Translations under genes and position numbers: made by a program
NCBI GenBank assembly: GCA_035620975.1
Contig: DASPFV010000279.1
Coordinates: 8,447-72,446, forward strand
Length of the DNA: 64,000 bases
Direction: 5' to 3'
Source of the DNA: DASPFV01 sp035620975
Lineage (GTDB): Bacteria; Acidobacteriota; Vicinamibacteria; Vicinamibacterales; 2-12-FULL-66-21
Part shown: positions 48,050-56,931 of the stretch, one piece after another
Numbering within the stretch: the stretch's first letter is position 1
Layout of the letters: each line of letters opens with the position of its first letter
The notes under the pieces: model-generated
Seen by the model: the letters and a program-made list of their open reading frames with translations, nothing else
Told to the model about the DNA's origin: nothing
The model's database searches: none

Positions 48050-48900
48050 TGGCTCTCCCTGGCCCGCGCGTCCGGCGCGAGCGGCGGCGGCTCCATCAGC
48101 AGGTCGTCCATCGCCCCGTAGACCTGCTGCTGTTCGCGGATCCACTGGCCGGTCGTACCCAGCGTGGCCGTGATCTCGTCGATGCGGCGCGACAGCAGTT
48201 CGGGATCGGTCGAGAGGGCCGCCTGCTCCCGGATCAGCTCGACCTGCTGGGCGATGCGCTCGATCTCGGCATCGATGAACGCCAGCTTCCGCCCGCCGTC
48301 GGCGCGCTGACGGAGGCGCTGGTTGAGGATCTCGACCTGCCCGGACAGGCTCCGGCGCAGCTCGTCGGACAGCTCCTCGCTGCGCTGTTGCCGCTCGAGC
48401 GCCGCGATACGCTTCTGCAACTCGGCGTGATCGCTGCCGCCGAGCACGTGCTGGATCGTCCGTCGGGCCACCAGCAGACGCAGGTACATCCACGACAGCC
48501 GGCCGAGGCTGTCGGCCTGGGTCTCGAGTCCCGGCGGCGTGGAAGCCGAGTGGTGGAGCTGGAGATCGATGATCGACCGGCAGCGGAGGGCGAGGGCCTC
48601 GTAGAGGCGCCGGTCGGCCGTGTCGAGCCGGGCGAGCAGTTTCTGGATCCGCTGATTCCACTCGGCCGTGGCCGCCGTGAGCGGACGCGCCGCCACCAGG
48701 CGCTGGAACCTCGGGTTCGTCGCGAGCAGGAGGAGGTAGCCGAGCTCGAGGCCGGCGCCCATCACCCAGAAGCCCGGGTTGAGCAGCCCGAGCAGACCGA
48801 AGGCGCCGACGCCAATCCAGTTGGGCGCCACGAACATCCCCAGCGGTCGCGCGTTGAAGGCGGCGGCGAGGTAATCGAAGAACCCGGGATTGGCGCGCAT
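48046..48900 (-). CDS. Membrane-anchored coiled-coil protein of the PspA cluster
   Basis: A 284-residue protein. Two membrane helices lie near the N-terminus (GMFVAPNWIGVGAFGLLGLL and NPGFWVMGAGLELGYLLLLATN), joined by a short turn. The rest (about 70-270) is cytoplasmic coiled coil (IQKLLARLDTADRRLYEALALRCRSIIDLQ, HAELQKRIAALERQQRSEELSDELRRSLSGQVEILNQRLRQ, LAFIDAEIERIAQQVELIREQAALS). I do not know a named family. Its position first in the cluster and its stop coupled to the AAA+ start suggest that it is the membrane platform for the ATPase or for PspA. Confidence 0.8.
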   Translation of the reverse strand: MRANPGFFDYLAAAFNARPLGMFVAPNWIGVGAFGLLGLLNPGFWVMGAGLELGYLLLLATNPRFQRLVAARPLTAATAEWNQRIQKLLARLDTADRRLYEALALRCRSIIDLQLHHSASTPPGLETQADSLGRLSWMYLRLLVARRTIQHVLGGSDHAELQKRIAALERQQRSEELSDELRRSLSGQVEILNQRLRQRADGGRKLAFIDAEIERIAQQVELIREQAALSTDPELLSRRIDEITATLGTTGQWIREQQQVYGAMDDLLMEPPPLAPDARARESQ

Positions 48901-49062
48901 CTATGAGTGTGGCCCCCAATTCTGGATGAGGAGGGCGCGGCGGGCAAGGGCCCGGCCGGTTCCCCGCCGCGGTGCGGATCGATGCATCCCTGCGAAATCG
49001 CTTGGCGCCGCGCGTCCCTCTGTGGTCTGCTGAGGTCCGGCAGTCACCACGGGAGCCTGGAC

Positions 49063-50229
49063 ATGACGATCCGCACCTGGTTCCGAACCGCTCTGTGGGC
49101 CAGCGCCGTACCCGTGCTGGCTCTGGCCACGGCCGCCCAGCAGAAGCCCGATCCGCTCGCCGAGCCGTTCAAGGGCGTCACGACGAACGGCAGCGTGGTC
49201 ACGGGGCTCTTCCCGATTCGCGCAACGGGTGTCTCGACGGCGCCGGTGCGCGAGGCAGCCGTGGCCTTCCTGGCCGCGCTCACTCCCGAACAGCGCGCGA
49301 AGACCACGTTTCCGGTGAACGACGACGAGTGGCGGAAGTGGAACAACGTCCACCGCTACGCCAGGCAGGGCGTGAGCTTCGCCGGGATGTCGGAGGAGCA
49401 GCGCGGCAAGGCGTTCGCGCTCCTGGGCGCGGGGCTGAGCGCCAGGGGGCTCGAGAAGTCGCGCAACATCATGCGCCTCAACGAGACCATTCGCGAGATG
49501 ACGCAGCGGCTCGACGAGTACGGCGAGGGCCTCTATCACCTGACCGTGATGGGCGAGCCCTCCGAGAGCGAGCCCTGGGGCTGGCAGCTCGACGGCCATC
49601 ACCTCATCATCAATTATCTCGTGCTGCGCGATCAGGTGGTGATGACCCCCACCTTCATGGGGTCGGAGCCCGTGATCGCCGACTCCGGCAAGTACGCGGG
49701 CACGAAGGTGATGCAGCAGGAGCAGGACAAGGGTGCCGCGTTCATGCGCGCGCTCACGCCGGAGCAGCAGAAGAAAGCGATCCTTCAGCCCGAGAAGACG
49801 GGGAACAACTCCCTCGCGCAGGCTTTCCGCGACAACCTCGTCCTCGATTACGCCGGGCTGCCGGTCAAGGAGCTCCAGCCGGATCAGCGGAAGCAGCTGC
49901 TCGAGGTGATCGGCGAGTACGTCAACAACATAAGCCCCGGCCACGCGAAGATCCGGATGGCGGAAGTGGAGCGCCACCTCGACGCGACGTGGTTCGCCTG
50001 GATCGGCGGCACCGGGCCGGACGACGTCTTCTACTATCGCGTGCACAGCCCCGTGATCCTGATCGAGTTCGATCACCAGTCCCCCGTGGCGCTGCCCGGC
50101 CCGAAGGTGCCAGGGCGCAATCACATCCATTCGGTCGTGCGCACGCCGAACGGGAACGACTACGGAAAGGACCTGCTGCGGCAGCACTACGAGGCGCATC
50201 GCGGGGATCCCGACCATCAACACAGATGA
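49063..50229 (+). CDS. DUF3500 domain-containing exported protein
   Basis: A 388-residue protein with signal peptide (FRTALWASAVPVLALATAAQQ) and GGGAG eight bases before the ATG. The mature part matches DUF3500 (PF12006): AAVAFLAALTPEQRAKTTFPVNDDEWRKWNNVHRYARQGVSFAGMSEEQR, GWQLDGHHLIINYLVLRDQVVMTPTFMGSEP, and near the end WFAWIGGTGPDDVFYYRVHSPVILIEFDHQSP with HIHSVVRTPNGNDYGKDLLRQHY. The function is unknown; the conserved histidines and acidic residues suggest metal binding. The stop overlaps the start of the BNR-repeat gene, so both exported products are made together. Confidence 0.9.
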   Translation: MTIRTWFRTALWASAVPVLALATAAQQKPDPLAEPFKGVTTNGSVVTGLFPIRATGVSTAPVREAAVAFLAALTPEQRAKTTFPVNDDEWRKWNNVHRYARQGVSFAGMSEEQRGKAFALLGAGLSARGLEKSRNIMRLNETIREMTQRLDEYGEGLYHLTVMGEPSESEPWGWQLDGHHLIINYLVLRDQVVMTPTFMGSEPVIADSGKYAGTKVMQQEQDKGAAFMRALTPEQQKKAILQPEKTGNNSLAQAFRDNLVLDYAGLPVKELQPDQRKQLLEVIGEYVNNISPGHAKIRMAEVERHLDATWFAWIGGTGPDDVFYYRVHSPVILIEFDHQSPVALPGPKVPGRNHIHSVVRTPNGNDYGKDLLRQHYEAHRGDPDHQHR

Positions 50230-53225
50230 CGGACATTCCCGTGAGGGGGTTCTCGGCCTGGCCGGCCGCGGCCGTTCTGGCGGCGGCCGCCGTGTTCCCC
50301 CAGAGTTCCGTGAGCGACCGCATGACCGCGGAGACGCTGAGCGGCCTCGCCTTCCGCGGCATCGGCCCCAGCCTCACCACCGGCCGCATCTCCGATATCG
50401 CCGTCGACCCGGTCAATCGCAGCGTGTGGTACGTCGCCGCCTCCTCCGGAAACCTCTGGAAGACGGAAAACCGCGGGAACACCTGGACACCGGTGTTCGA
50501 CGCCTACGGCTCCTTCTCGACCGGCGTGGTCGTCGTCGATCCGAGGGACTCGAACGTGGTCTGGCTGGGCACGGGCGAGAACAACAACCAGCGCAGCGTG
50601 TCGTTCGGCGACGGCGTCTACAAGTCCCTCGACGCCGGCCGCACATGGACGCGCGTGGGGCTCGAGGCCTCCGAGCACATCGGCGAGATCTTGATCGACC
50701 CGCGCAACTCGAATGTCGTCTACGTCGCGGCCATCGGGCCGCTGTGGAGCGCCGGAGGCGATCGCGGGCTGTACAAGACGACCGACGGTGGAAACACCTG
50801 GAAGTCCGTCTTGACGATCAGCCCGGATACGGGCGTGACGGATGTGGCGATGGATCCGAAGCGCCCCGACGTGCTCTACGCGGCGGCCTACCAGCGCCGG
50901 CGGGCGGTGGGGCAGCTGATCGGCGGAGGTCCCGAGAGTGCGTTGTACAAGACGACCAACGGCGGGCAGAGCTGGACGAAGCTCACCCGCGGCCTGCCCA
51001 CCGTCGAGATGGGCCGCATCGGCCTGGCCATCAACTGGCGCAACCCCGGCATCGTCTACGCGCTGGTAACGGCCCAGCGTGGGCATGGCGGCTTCTTCCG
51101 CTCCGAGGACGGCGGCACGACGTGGACACGGATCGGCCGCCAGGTCCCGCCCGCTGGCGGCCGCGGCGGGCGGGGCGGCCGCGGCGGTCCGCCGGCCACG
51201 CCGCCGTCCCCCTGTGCGCCGCTGAGCGGACCCGTGCTGACGACACCACCGCCCGGCCTCGAAAGCGGCGAACCGGCCTCGGTCGCCGGGCCGGCCGGCA
51301 TTGCGGCGGCTGTGGAGTTATCGACCGGGCCCGGCCAGGAGGGCGTGCAGCCCCGGGGTGGACGCGCGGGCGGCCCGGGCGACGACTGCTATCGCGGCGG
51401 GGATCCCGGGTACTACAACGAGATCATCGTCGACGGCCACGATCCCGAGACGATCTGGTCCCCTCAGACGCAGATGTACGTGAGCCGCGACGGCGGGAGA
51501 ACGTGGCGGCAGGCCGGCTTCGAGGCGACGGGGATGCACGTCGATCACCACGACATCGTGTTCGACCCCGCGGATCCGAAGCACTTCCTCGTGGGCAACG
51601 ACGGCGGGCTCTACGAGACCTATGACGGCGGCAGGACCTTCCGCCACTTCACCAACCTGCCGCTGTCGCAGTTCTACAGGGTGGCCGTCGACAACGCGCG
51701 GCCGTTCTACACGGTCTGTGGCGGGACGCAGGACAACGGCACGCACTGCGGGCCGTCGCGGACGGTGCATCGCGTGGGCATCCGCACGAGCGACTGGTTC
51801 GTGTCTGGCGGGGGCGACGGATTCCAGCCGCGGATGGACCCGGACGATCCGGACATCTTTTATGCGCTGTCACAGAACGGGGCCCTCAATCGCCTGGACC
51901 TCCGTACGGGGCAGAGCCGGCCGATCCGGCCGCGGGCCGCGACCGAACCTGGCAGCCAGACCGGCGGCCAGTCAGCCGATCCGCCCTCGCCGGTGGGCCG
52001 CTGGCACTGGGATGCTCCCTTCATCGTCAGTCCGCACGCGGCGAAGCGCCTGTACTTCGCCGGCGAGCGGGTCTACCGAAGCGACAGCCGGGGCGACGAC
52101 TGGATTCCCGTCAGCCCGGATCTCACCCGCAACCTCGACGCCGCGGCCATCCCCATCATGGGCCGTGTCTGGCCGCGCGACAGCGTGGCGTTCAACCAGG
52201 CCACCACGACGCTCAGCACGATCACGGCGCTCGACGAGTCCCCCCTCCTCGAAGGCCTGCTCTACGCCGGCACCGACGATGGGGTGATTCAGGTGACCGA
52301 GGACGGCGGGAGAACCTGGCGCGAAGTCGAGTCCTTCCCCGAGCTGCCCGGGCACGTGTATGTGACCGACGTGTTCGCGTCGCCGCGTGACGTGAACCTG
52401 GTGTTCGCGACCTTCAACAATTACCAGCGCGGCGACTTCAAGCCGTACGTCTACCGCAGCCAGGACCGCGGACGGAGCTGGAGCTCGATCGCAGGCAACC
52501 TGCCGGAGCGCTCGGGCGCGTGGAGCATCGTGCAGGATCACGAGAACGGCCAGCTGCTGTTCGCTGGCCTCGAGTTCGGCGTGTACGTCACCGTCGACGG
52601 CGGCGCGCGATGGACGCGGCTGAAGGGGGGCATCCCGGTGATCCAGGCGCGCGATCTGCACATCCAGCGGCGGGAGAGCGATCTGGTGGTCGGCACCTTC
52701 GGCCGCGGCGTGTACATTCTCGACGACTACTCGCCGCTGCGCGCGCTCACGCCCGAAGCGCTGACGGCCTCCGCAGAGCTCCTTCCCCTCCGCGATGCGT
52801 ACCAGTACAACGAGCTGAACCAGCAGCGCGCGGCGTGGGGCAACGAGTCGACGCCGAACCCACCGTATGGCGCCGTGTTCACGTACATCGTCGGCCAGGC
52901 GCACGCGCCGAGTCCCGCAGATGCGAAGCTGGTGCTGTCGATCATGGACGATGCGGGTCGGCCCGTGCGCAAGCTGGATCTGACCTCCACCGCCGGCCTG
53001 CACCGCGTGGCGTGGGATCTGCGCGGCGAGCCCCCGCCGACTCCTCCGGCGGGGGCGCCGCTCGCGGGCGCCGGCGGTGGTCGCGGCGGCGGCCGCGGGG
53101 GTCCGCCTCAGGGGCCCGTGCTTCCGCCGGCCCGATATCGCGCGACGCTCGGCCTGCAGTCGGGCGATCTCGTCACGCCGATCGGCCAGACGCAGGTCTT
53201 CCAGGTGGTACCGCTGCCGCGCTGA
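50226..53225 (+). CDS. Exported VPS10/sortilin-type BNR beta-propeller protein
   Basis: A 999-residue protein whose ATG overlaps the preceding stop. The leader (FSAWPAAAVLAAAAVF) is followed by blade repeats of BNR/Asp-box type: LWKTENRGNTWTPV, VYKSLDAGRTWTRV, LYKTTDGGNTWKSV, LYKTTNGGQSWTKL, FFRSEDGGTTWTRI, YVSRDGGRTWRQA, YRSQDRGRSWSSI. This is the ten-bladed propeller of the sortilin/VPS10 group found in large secreted acidobacterial and Bacteroidota proteins, some called glycosyl hydrolases without proof. Low-complexity Gly/Arg/Pro inserts (about residues 310-385 and 940-965) connect domains. The last 120 residues form a beta-sandwich (ADAKLVLSIMDDAGRPVRKLDL). Confidence 0.9.
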   Translation: MTDIPVRGFSAWPAAAVLAAAAVFPQSSVSDRMTAETLSGLAFRGIGPSLTTGRISDIAVDPVNRSVWYVAASSGNLWKTENRGNTWTPVFDAYGSFSTGVVVVDPRDSNVVWLGTGENNNQRSVSFGDGVYKSLDAGRTWTRVGLEASEHIGEILIDPRNSNVVYVAAIGPLWSAGGDRGLYKTTDGGNTWKSVLTISPDTGVTDVAMDPKRPDVLYAAAYQRRRAVGQLIGGGPESALYKTTNGGQSWTKLTRGLPTVEMGRIGLAINWRNPGIVYALVTAQRGHGGFFRSEDGGTTWTRIGRQVPPAGGRGGRGGRGGPPATPPSPCAPLSGPVLTTPPPGLESGEPASVAGPAGIAAAVELSTGPGQEGVQPRGGRAGGPGDDCYRGGDPGYYNEIIVDGHDPETIWSPQTQMYVSRDGGRTWRQAGFEATGMHVDHHDIVFDPADPKHFLVGNDGGLYETYDGGRTFRHFTNLPLSQFYRVAVDNARPFYTVCGGTQDNGTHCGPSRTVHRVGIRTSDWFVSGGGDGFQPRMDPDDPDIFYALSQNGALNRLDLRTGQSRPIRPRAATEPGSQTGGQSADPPSPVGRWHWDAPFIVSPHAAKRLYFAGERVYRSDSRGDDWIPVSPDLTRNLDAAAIPIMGRVWPRDSVAFNQATTTLSTITALDESPLLEGLLYAGTDDGVIQVTEDGGRTWREVESFPELPGHVYVTDVFASPRDVNLVFATFNNYQRGDFKPYVYRSQDRGRSWSSIAGNLPERSGAWSIVQDHENGQLLFAGLEFGVYVTVDGGARWTRLKGGIPVIQARDLHIQRRESDLVVGTFGRGVYILDDYSPLRALTPEALTASAELLPLRDAYQYNELNQQRAAWGNESTPNPPYGAVFTYIVGQAHAPSPADAKLVLSIMDDAGRPVRKLDLTSTAGLHRVAWDLRGEPPPTPPAGAPLAGAGGGRGGGRGGPPQGPVLPPARYRATLGLQSGDLVTPIGQTQVFQVVPLPR

Positions 53226-53284
53226 TTTCACACACATTTCACATTTGTCGAGGCCGGGGCGCGCACGGCCGGCCCGCCGTTCGT

Positions 53285-53425
53285 CACTAAAGGGAACCGG
53301 GGGGCTTCGCCCCGCCGGCCCCCCCATCGCCGTCGCTCGCGGGGCCCCACGATCCCCGCTCCGCTCCGGCGGGGCGCGCCCGTGGCGCGCCCTTCATGCT
53401 TCGTGGGTCCAGCGCAGGCGGTGGG
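53285..53425 (-). repeat. Interspersed GC-rich repeat element, copy B (inverse)
   Basis: Read on the minus strand this matches copy A at 9836-10035: CCGCCTGCGC, GCGCGCCCCGCCGGAGCGG, then GATCGTGGGGCCCCGCGAGC and GGCGGGGCGAAGCCCCCCGG with a CTTTAG tail. About 65 bases between GGAGCGG and AGCGGGGATC are missing relative to copy A, and the extra left-hand end unit of A is absent. The remainder of the gap (53226-53544) holds no gene but a likely -10 box. Confidence 0.87.
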
Positions 53426-53499
53426 CAGCTCGAGTGAAGCCGGGACGTCGGTCCCGTCGTCTTTACCTGCATTGGGTGCCGAGCGCGGGGCCCGCCAGT

Positions 53500-53507
53500 T
53501 ATACAAT
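53500..53507 (+). promoter_or_regulatory. -10 element of the MoxR/BatA-type operon
   Basis: TATACAAT contains TACAAT (53502-53507), the same hexamer as in the aminotransferase promoter. A start near 53514 gives a 31-base leader to the TTG at 53545. TTGGGT at 53472 is too far for a normal -35. Confidence 0.4.
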
Positions 53508-53544
53508 CCGGACTGGACCTTCAGATCCGCAACGGGGGACGGCG

Positions 53545-55836
53545 TTGTTCGATTCGCTCTTCCAGCTGCTCTTCAGCTATCGGCCAGTGATCTTCCAGCA
53601 GGGCGACTTCCGCTTCGTGCCCTCCGCTGGCGCCTACATCGCTGCGGGCGTGGTGGTGGCCGCCGTGGTCGCGACGTTCCTGACCTACCGGTCGGCGCGC
53701 GCGACGAGCAGGTCGCTCCATCGGCTCGTGCTGGCCGGGATCCGGACGGCTGCGCTGGTGCTCGTGCTGTTCTGCCTCTTCCGGCCGGTCCTCGTCATCA
53801 AGGCCGCCGTCCCGCAGCAGAACTTCCTCGGCATCCTCATCGACGACTCGCGGAGCATGCAGATCGCCGACTGGAACGATCAGGCGCGCGGTCGGTTCGC
53901 GCGGGAGCAGTTCAGCGGACCCGAGTCGGCCGTGCTCCGGACCCTGGCGGATCGGTTCGTGCTGCGGACCTTCCGGTTCTCGTCCACGGCGGCGCGCGTC
54001 GCATCGCCCGACGACCTCACGTTCTCGGGCGCGCAGACGAAGCTTGGCTCCGCGCTCGACGGGGCGCGCCAGGAGCTGTCGGGCCTGCCGCTGGCCGGGC
54101 TCGTGCTCGTCAGCGACGGGGCCGACACGACCGATGCCGAGCTCGGCGAGGCGCTGCTCGCGCTGAAGGCGGCGAGCGTGCCGGTGTTCACCGTGGGCGT
54201 CGGGCAGCCCTCCCTCGCGCGCGACATCCAGATCGATCGCGTCTCGGCCCCTCGCGCCGCGCTGAAGGGCACCTCGCTGATGATCGACGTGGTCGTGACG
54301 CAGTCGGGCTACGCGGGCGAGACCGTTACCCTCGACGTCGAGGACGAGGGACGCATCGTCGGGTCGCAGGAAGTGAAGCTGCCGATCGACGGCGAGCCCG
54401 CGGCCGTCCGGGTGCGGTTCACGGCAAGCGATGCCGGAGCGCGCGTGTTCCGGTTCCGGATCACGCCGCGGCCCGGTGAGCTCGTCACGCAGAACAACCA
54501 GCGCGAGGCGCTCATCGACGTGCACGATCGGCGCGTGAAGATCCTCTACTTCGAAGGGGAGCCGCGGTTCGAGATGAAGTTCATCCGCCGCGCGGTGGCC
54601 GATGACAAGAACCTCCAGCTCGCGACCCTGCAGCGGACCGCGGACAACAAGTACCTCCGTCTGGACGTGGACAACGCCGAGGAGCTGATCGCCGGCTTCC
54701 CGAAAACGCGCGAGGAGCTCTTCGCCTACACGGGCCTCGTGCTCGGCAGCGTCGAGGCCGGTGCGTTCACGGGAGACCAGCTCCGGATGATCGCCGAGTT
54801 CGTCGAACGCCGAGGCGGAGGCCTGCTCGTGCTCGGCGGCGGCCGGTCGCTCTCCGAAGGCGGCTATGTCGGTACGCCGGTGGCCGACGCGCTGCCGTTC
54901 GTGATGGAGCGGGTCGCGTCGCCCGGGGCGGACCCGCCGCCGTTCATGCGCGTCACCGTGAAGCCCACCCGCGCCGGCGAGGCGCACGCCCTCGCGCAGA
55001 TCGCGCCGACAGAAGCGTCCTCGCTCAAGCGCTGGAGCGAGCTGCCGGTGCTGACGAGCGTCAATCCGATCCGCAGCGTCAAGCCCGGCGCCACGGTGCT
55101 CCTCGGCGGGACGGACGAGCAGCGCCGCAGCCAGCCCATCCTGGCCTACCAGCGGTACGGACGCGGCAAGGCGCTCGTCTTCACGCCGCAGGACTCGTGG
55201 CTCTGGCAGATGCACGCGTCCATGCCCCTGGAGGACATGACCCACGAGAACTTCTGGCGCCAGCTGCTCCGCTGGCTCGTCGACGGCGTCCCCGGGGTGG
55301 TCGAGACGCACACGCTGACGGAGCGCGTCGAGGCGGGCGAGACCGTGACGCTGACGGCGGAGGTCGTGGACAAGGCGTTCGTCGAGCTGAACGACGCGCG
55401 CGTGGTGGCCCAGGTCGTCACCCCCGCGGGCGGCACCCTCGACGTGCCCCTGCAGTGGACGGGCGAGCGCAACGGCCAGTACCGCGGTTCGTTCGTGGCC
55501 CCCGAGCTCGGGATGTACGCCGTCAAGGTGGCAGCCGCGCGCGAGGGGCAGAAGATCGGGGAAGGCGTGGCGCACGTGCGGGCCGCGCCCGGCGACGCCG
55601 AGTACTTCGACCCCACGATGCATGCCGCCAGGCTCCAGCGCATCGCCGACGACACCGGCGGCCGCTTCTACACCGCCGACCAGGTCGCGTCGCTGCCGGA
55701 GGACGTGAAGTACACCGGCCGCGGCGTCACGACCGTCGAGGAGCGGGACCTCTGGCACATGCCGATCGTCCTCATGCTGCTCGTCGGTCTCGTCTGCGCC
55801 GAGTGGGGCTACCGGCGGGCGGTGGGCATGGCTTGA
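53545..55836 (+). CDS. Membrane VWA/glutamine-amidotransferase-like protein heading the MoxR operon
   Basis: A 763-residue protein starting at TTG with GGGGGAC four bases upstream; a longer frame passes through the repeat. Two N-terminal membrane helices (IAAGVVVAAVVATFLTY, AGIRTAALVLVLFCLFRPVLVI) precede a VWA domain with MIDAS residues in GILIDDSRSMQ and GLVLVSDGADTTDA. Two immunoglobulin-like domains follow, then a class I glutamine-amidotransferase-like fold (RVKILYFEGEPRFEMKFIRRAV, GGGLLVLGGGRSLSEGGY) without catalytic Cys. A C-terminal helix (MPIVLMLLVGLVCAEWGY) re-enters the membrane. Such proteins accompany BatA-like systems and probably assemble periplasmic complexes. Confidence 0.85.
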   Translation: MFDSLFQLLFSYRPVIFQQGDFRFVPSAGAYIAAGVVVAAVVATFLTYRSARATSRSLHRLVLAGIRTAALVLVLFCLFRPVLVIKAAVPQQNFLGILIDDSRSMQIADWNDQARGRFAREQFSGPESAVLRTLADRFVLRTFRFSSTAARVASPDDLTFSGAQTKLGSALDGARQELSGLPLAGLVLVSDGADTTDAELGEALLALKAASVPVFTVGVGQPSLARDIQIDRVSAPRAALKGTSLMIDVVVTQSGYAGETVTLDVEDEGRIVGSQEVKLPIDGEPAAVRVRFTASDAGARVFRFRITPRPGELVTQNNQREALIDVHDRRVKILYFEGEPRFEMKFIRRAVADDKNLQLATLQRTADNKYLRLDVDNAEELIAGFPKTREELFAYTGLVLGSVEAGAFTGDQLRMIAEFVERRGGGLLVLGGGRSLSEGGYVGTPVADALPFVMERVASPGADPPPFMRVTVKPTRAGEAHALAQIAPTEASSLKRWSELPVLTSVNPIRSVKPGATVLLGGTDEQRRSQPILAYQRYGRGKALVFTPQDSWLWQMHASMPLEDMTHENFWRQLLRWLVDGVPGVVETHTLTERVEAGETVTLTAEVVDKAFVELNDARVVAQVVTPAGGTLDVPLQWTGERNGQYRGSFVAPELGMYAVKVAAAREGQKIGEGVAHVRAAPGDAEYFDPTMHAARLQRIADDTGGRFYTADQVASLPEDVKYTGRGVTTVEERDLWHMPIVLMLLVGLVCAEWGYRRAVGMA

Positions 55837-55841
55837 CTGCG

Positions 55842-55879
55842 GGTTCCAGGTTCAAGGTTCCAGTCCAGGTTCAAGGTTC
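55842..55879 (+). repeat. Heptamer array TTCCAGG/TTCAAGG
   Basis: GGTTCCAGGTTCAAGGTTCC and a second run CAGGTTCAAGGTTCA consist of five heptamers. They fill the gap between two operon genes and run up to the next ATG, where AAGG of the last unit can serve as ribosome site. Confidence 0.85.
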
Positions 55880-56887
55880 ATGGGTTCGAGGGATCACAGT
55901 CGCGTGCTCTCGCTTGCGGGCGCGGTCATCGCACTCGTCGTGTGCCTGTCCGGGCAGGCGTTCGGGCAGGCGACGCACCTGGTGGTCGTCGTGGGCTTGG
56001 GCGGAGATGCGGAGTACCAGCAGACGTTTCAGCGCTGGGCGACGACCCTGGTGGAAGGGGCGGGGAAGCTGGGCGTGCCGCCCGGGAACGTGATCTATCT
56101 CTCGGAGAAGCCCGACGCCGACCCGAAGCGCATCACCGGGCCCTCGTCCCGGGAGTCGATCGTCCAGGCGTTCGCCCGCCTCGCCAGCCGGACCGCCGAC
56201 GACGACGTGGTGTTCGTCGTGCTGATCGGGTTCGGGTCGTTCGACGGCAAAGTGGCGAAGTTCAACCTGCCTGGACCCGACATGGCCGCCGGCGACTTCG
56301 ACCCGCTGCTCAAGAAGCTGCGTGCGAGGCACATCGTCGTGGTCAACACGGCGAGCGCGAGCGGGCCGTTCATCGAGGCGCTGGCAGGGCCAGGGCGGAC
56401 GATCGTCACGGCGACGCGCTCGGGATCGGAGCGGTTCGCCACGCTCTTCGGCGGGTACTTCGTGGACGCGCTCGTCGGTTTCGACGCTGACGAAGACCGG
56501 AACCGCCGCGTGACGGTGCTCGAGGCGTTCACCTGGGCGAGGCGCGAGGTGAACAACGCCTACGAGCGCGAGGGGATCATGCGGACCGAGAACGCCCTGC
56601 TGAACGACAGCGGCAACGAGGGCGTCCCCGACCCGTCGGCCACCGGCAAGCAGGGGCGCGTCGCGGCGATGCTCGCGCTCGGGAGCGCCTCGGCCGCCGA
56701 GCCGCTCTCCGAGGATCCGAGAGTGCGGGCCCTGGCGCAGGAGCGCCAGGAGCTCGAACGCCGCGTGGAGGCGCTGCGGCTGCTCAAGGACAGCATGCCG
56801 GCCGAGAAGTACACGAGCGAGCTCGAGAAGCTCGTGACGGAGATCGCGCTGAAAACGCGGGAGATTCGCGCCCTGGAGAAGAAATAG
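55880..56887 (+). CDS. Exported caspase-like (C13/legumain-fold) protein, probably inactive
   Basis: A 335-residue protein. After a signal peptide (VIALVVCLSGQAFGQ) comes a caspase-like fold of the C13 type: HLVVVVGLGGDAEYQQTFQRWATTLVEGAGKLGV, SSRESIVQAFARLASRTADDDVVFVVLIGFGSFDG, FNLPGPDM and HIVVVNTASASGPFIEALAGPG. The His of the usual GHG motif is Phe (IGFGSFDG), and where the nucleophile Cys should stand after the last strand there is NTASASG. The dyad is thus lost. The C-terminus (about 270-335) is a charged coiled coil. It is likely a structural or binding protein of the operon. Confidence 0.75.
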   Translation: MGSRDHSRVLSLAGAVIALVVCLSGQAFGQATHLVVVVGLGGDAEYQQTFQRWATTLVEGAGKLGVPPGNVIYLSEKPDADPKRITGPSSRESIVQAFARLASRTADDDVVFVVLIGFGSFDGKVAKFNLPGPDMAAGDFDPLLKKLRARHIVVVNTASASGPFIEALAGPGRTIVTATRSGSERFATLFGGYFVDALVGFDADEDRNRRVTVLEAFTWARREVNNAYEREGIMRTENALLNDSGNEGVPDPSATGKQGRVAAMLALGSASAAEPLSEDPRVRALAQERQELERRVEALRLLKDSMPAEKYTSELEKLVTEIALKTREIRALEKK

Positions 56888-56931
56888 CGCCTGCGGCCCG
56901 CGCGAGGCGCCGCCGAGCGCTGGAAGAACAG

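Noticed and set aside
46217..48919. AAA+ protein of 900 residues starting at 48919
   Set aside because: The first 290 residues would be an arginine/proline-rich shadow of the coiled-coil membrane protein; the coupled ATG at 48049 is the natural start.
48972..50225. A 418-codon extension of the BNR-repeat protein
   Set aside because: The region encodes an intact DUF3500 protein in another frame. The ATG at 50226 gives a signal peptide and a typical ATGA overlap.
50226..53225. Glycosyl hydrolase annotation for the BNR-repeat protein
   Set aside because: Only propeller repeats are visible; no catalytic residues of a glycosidase could be identified, so the enzyme name is not used.
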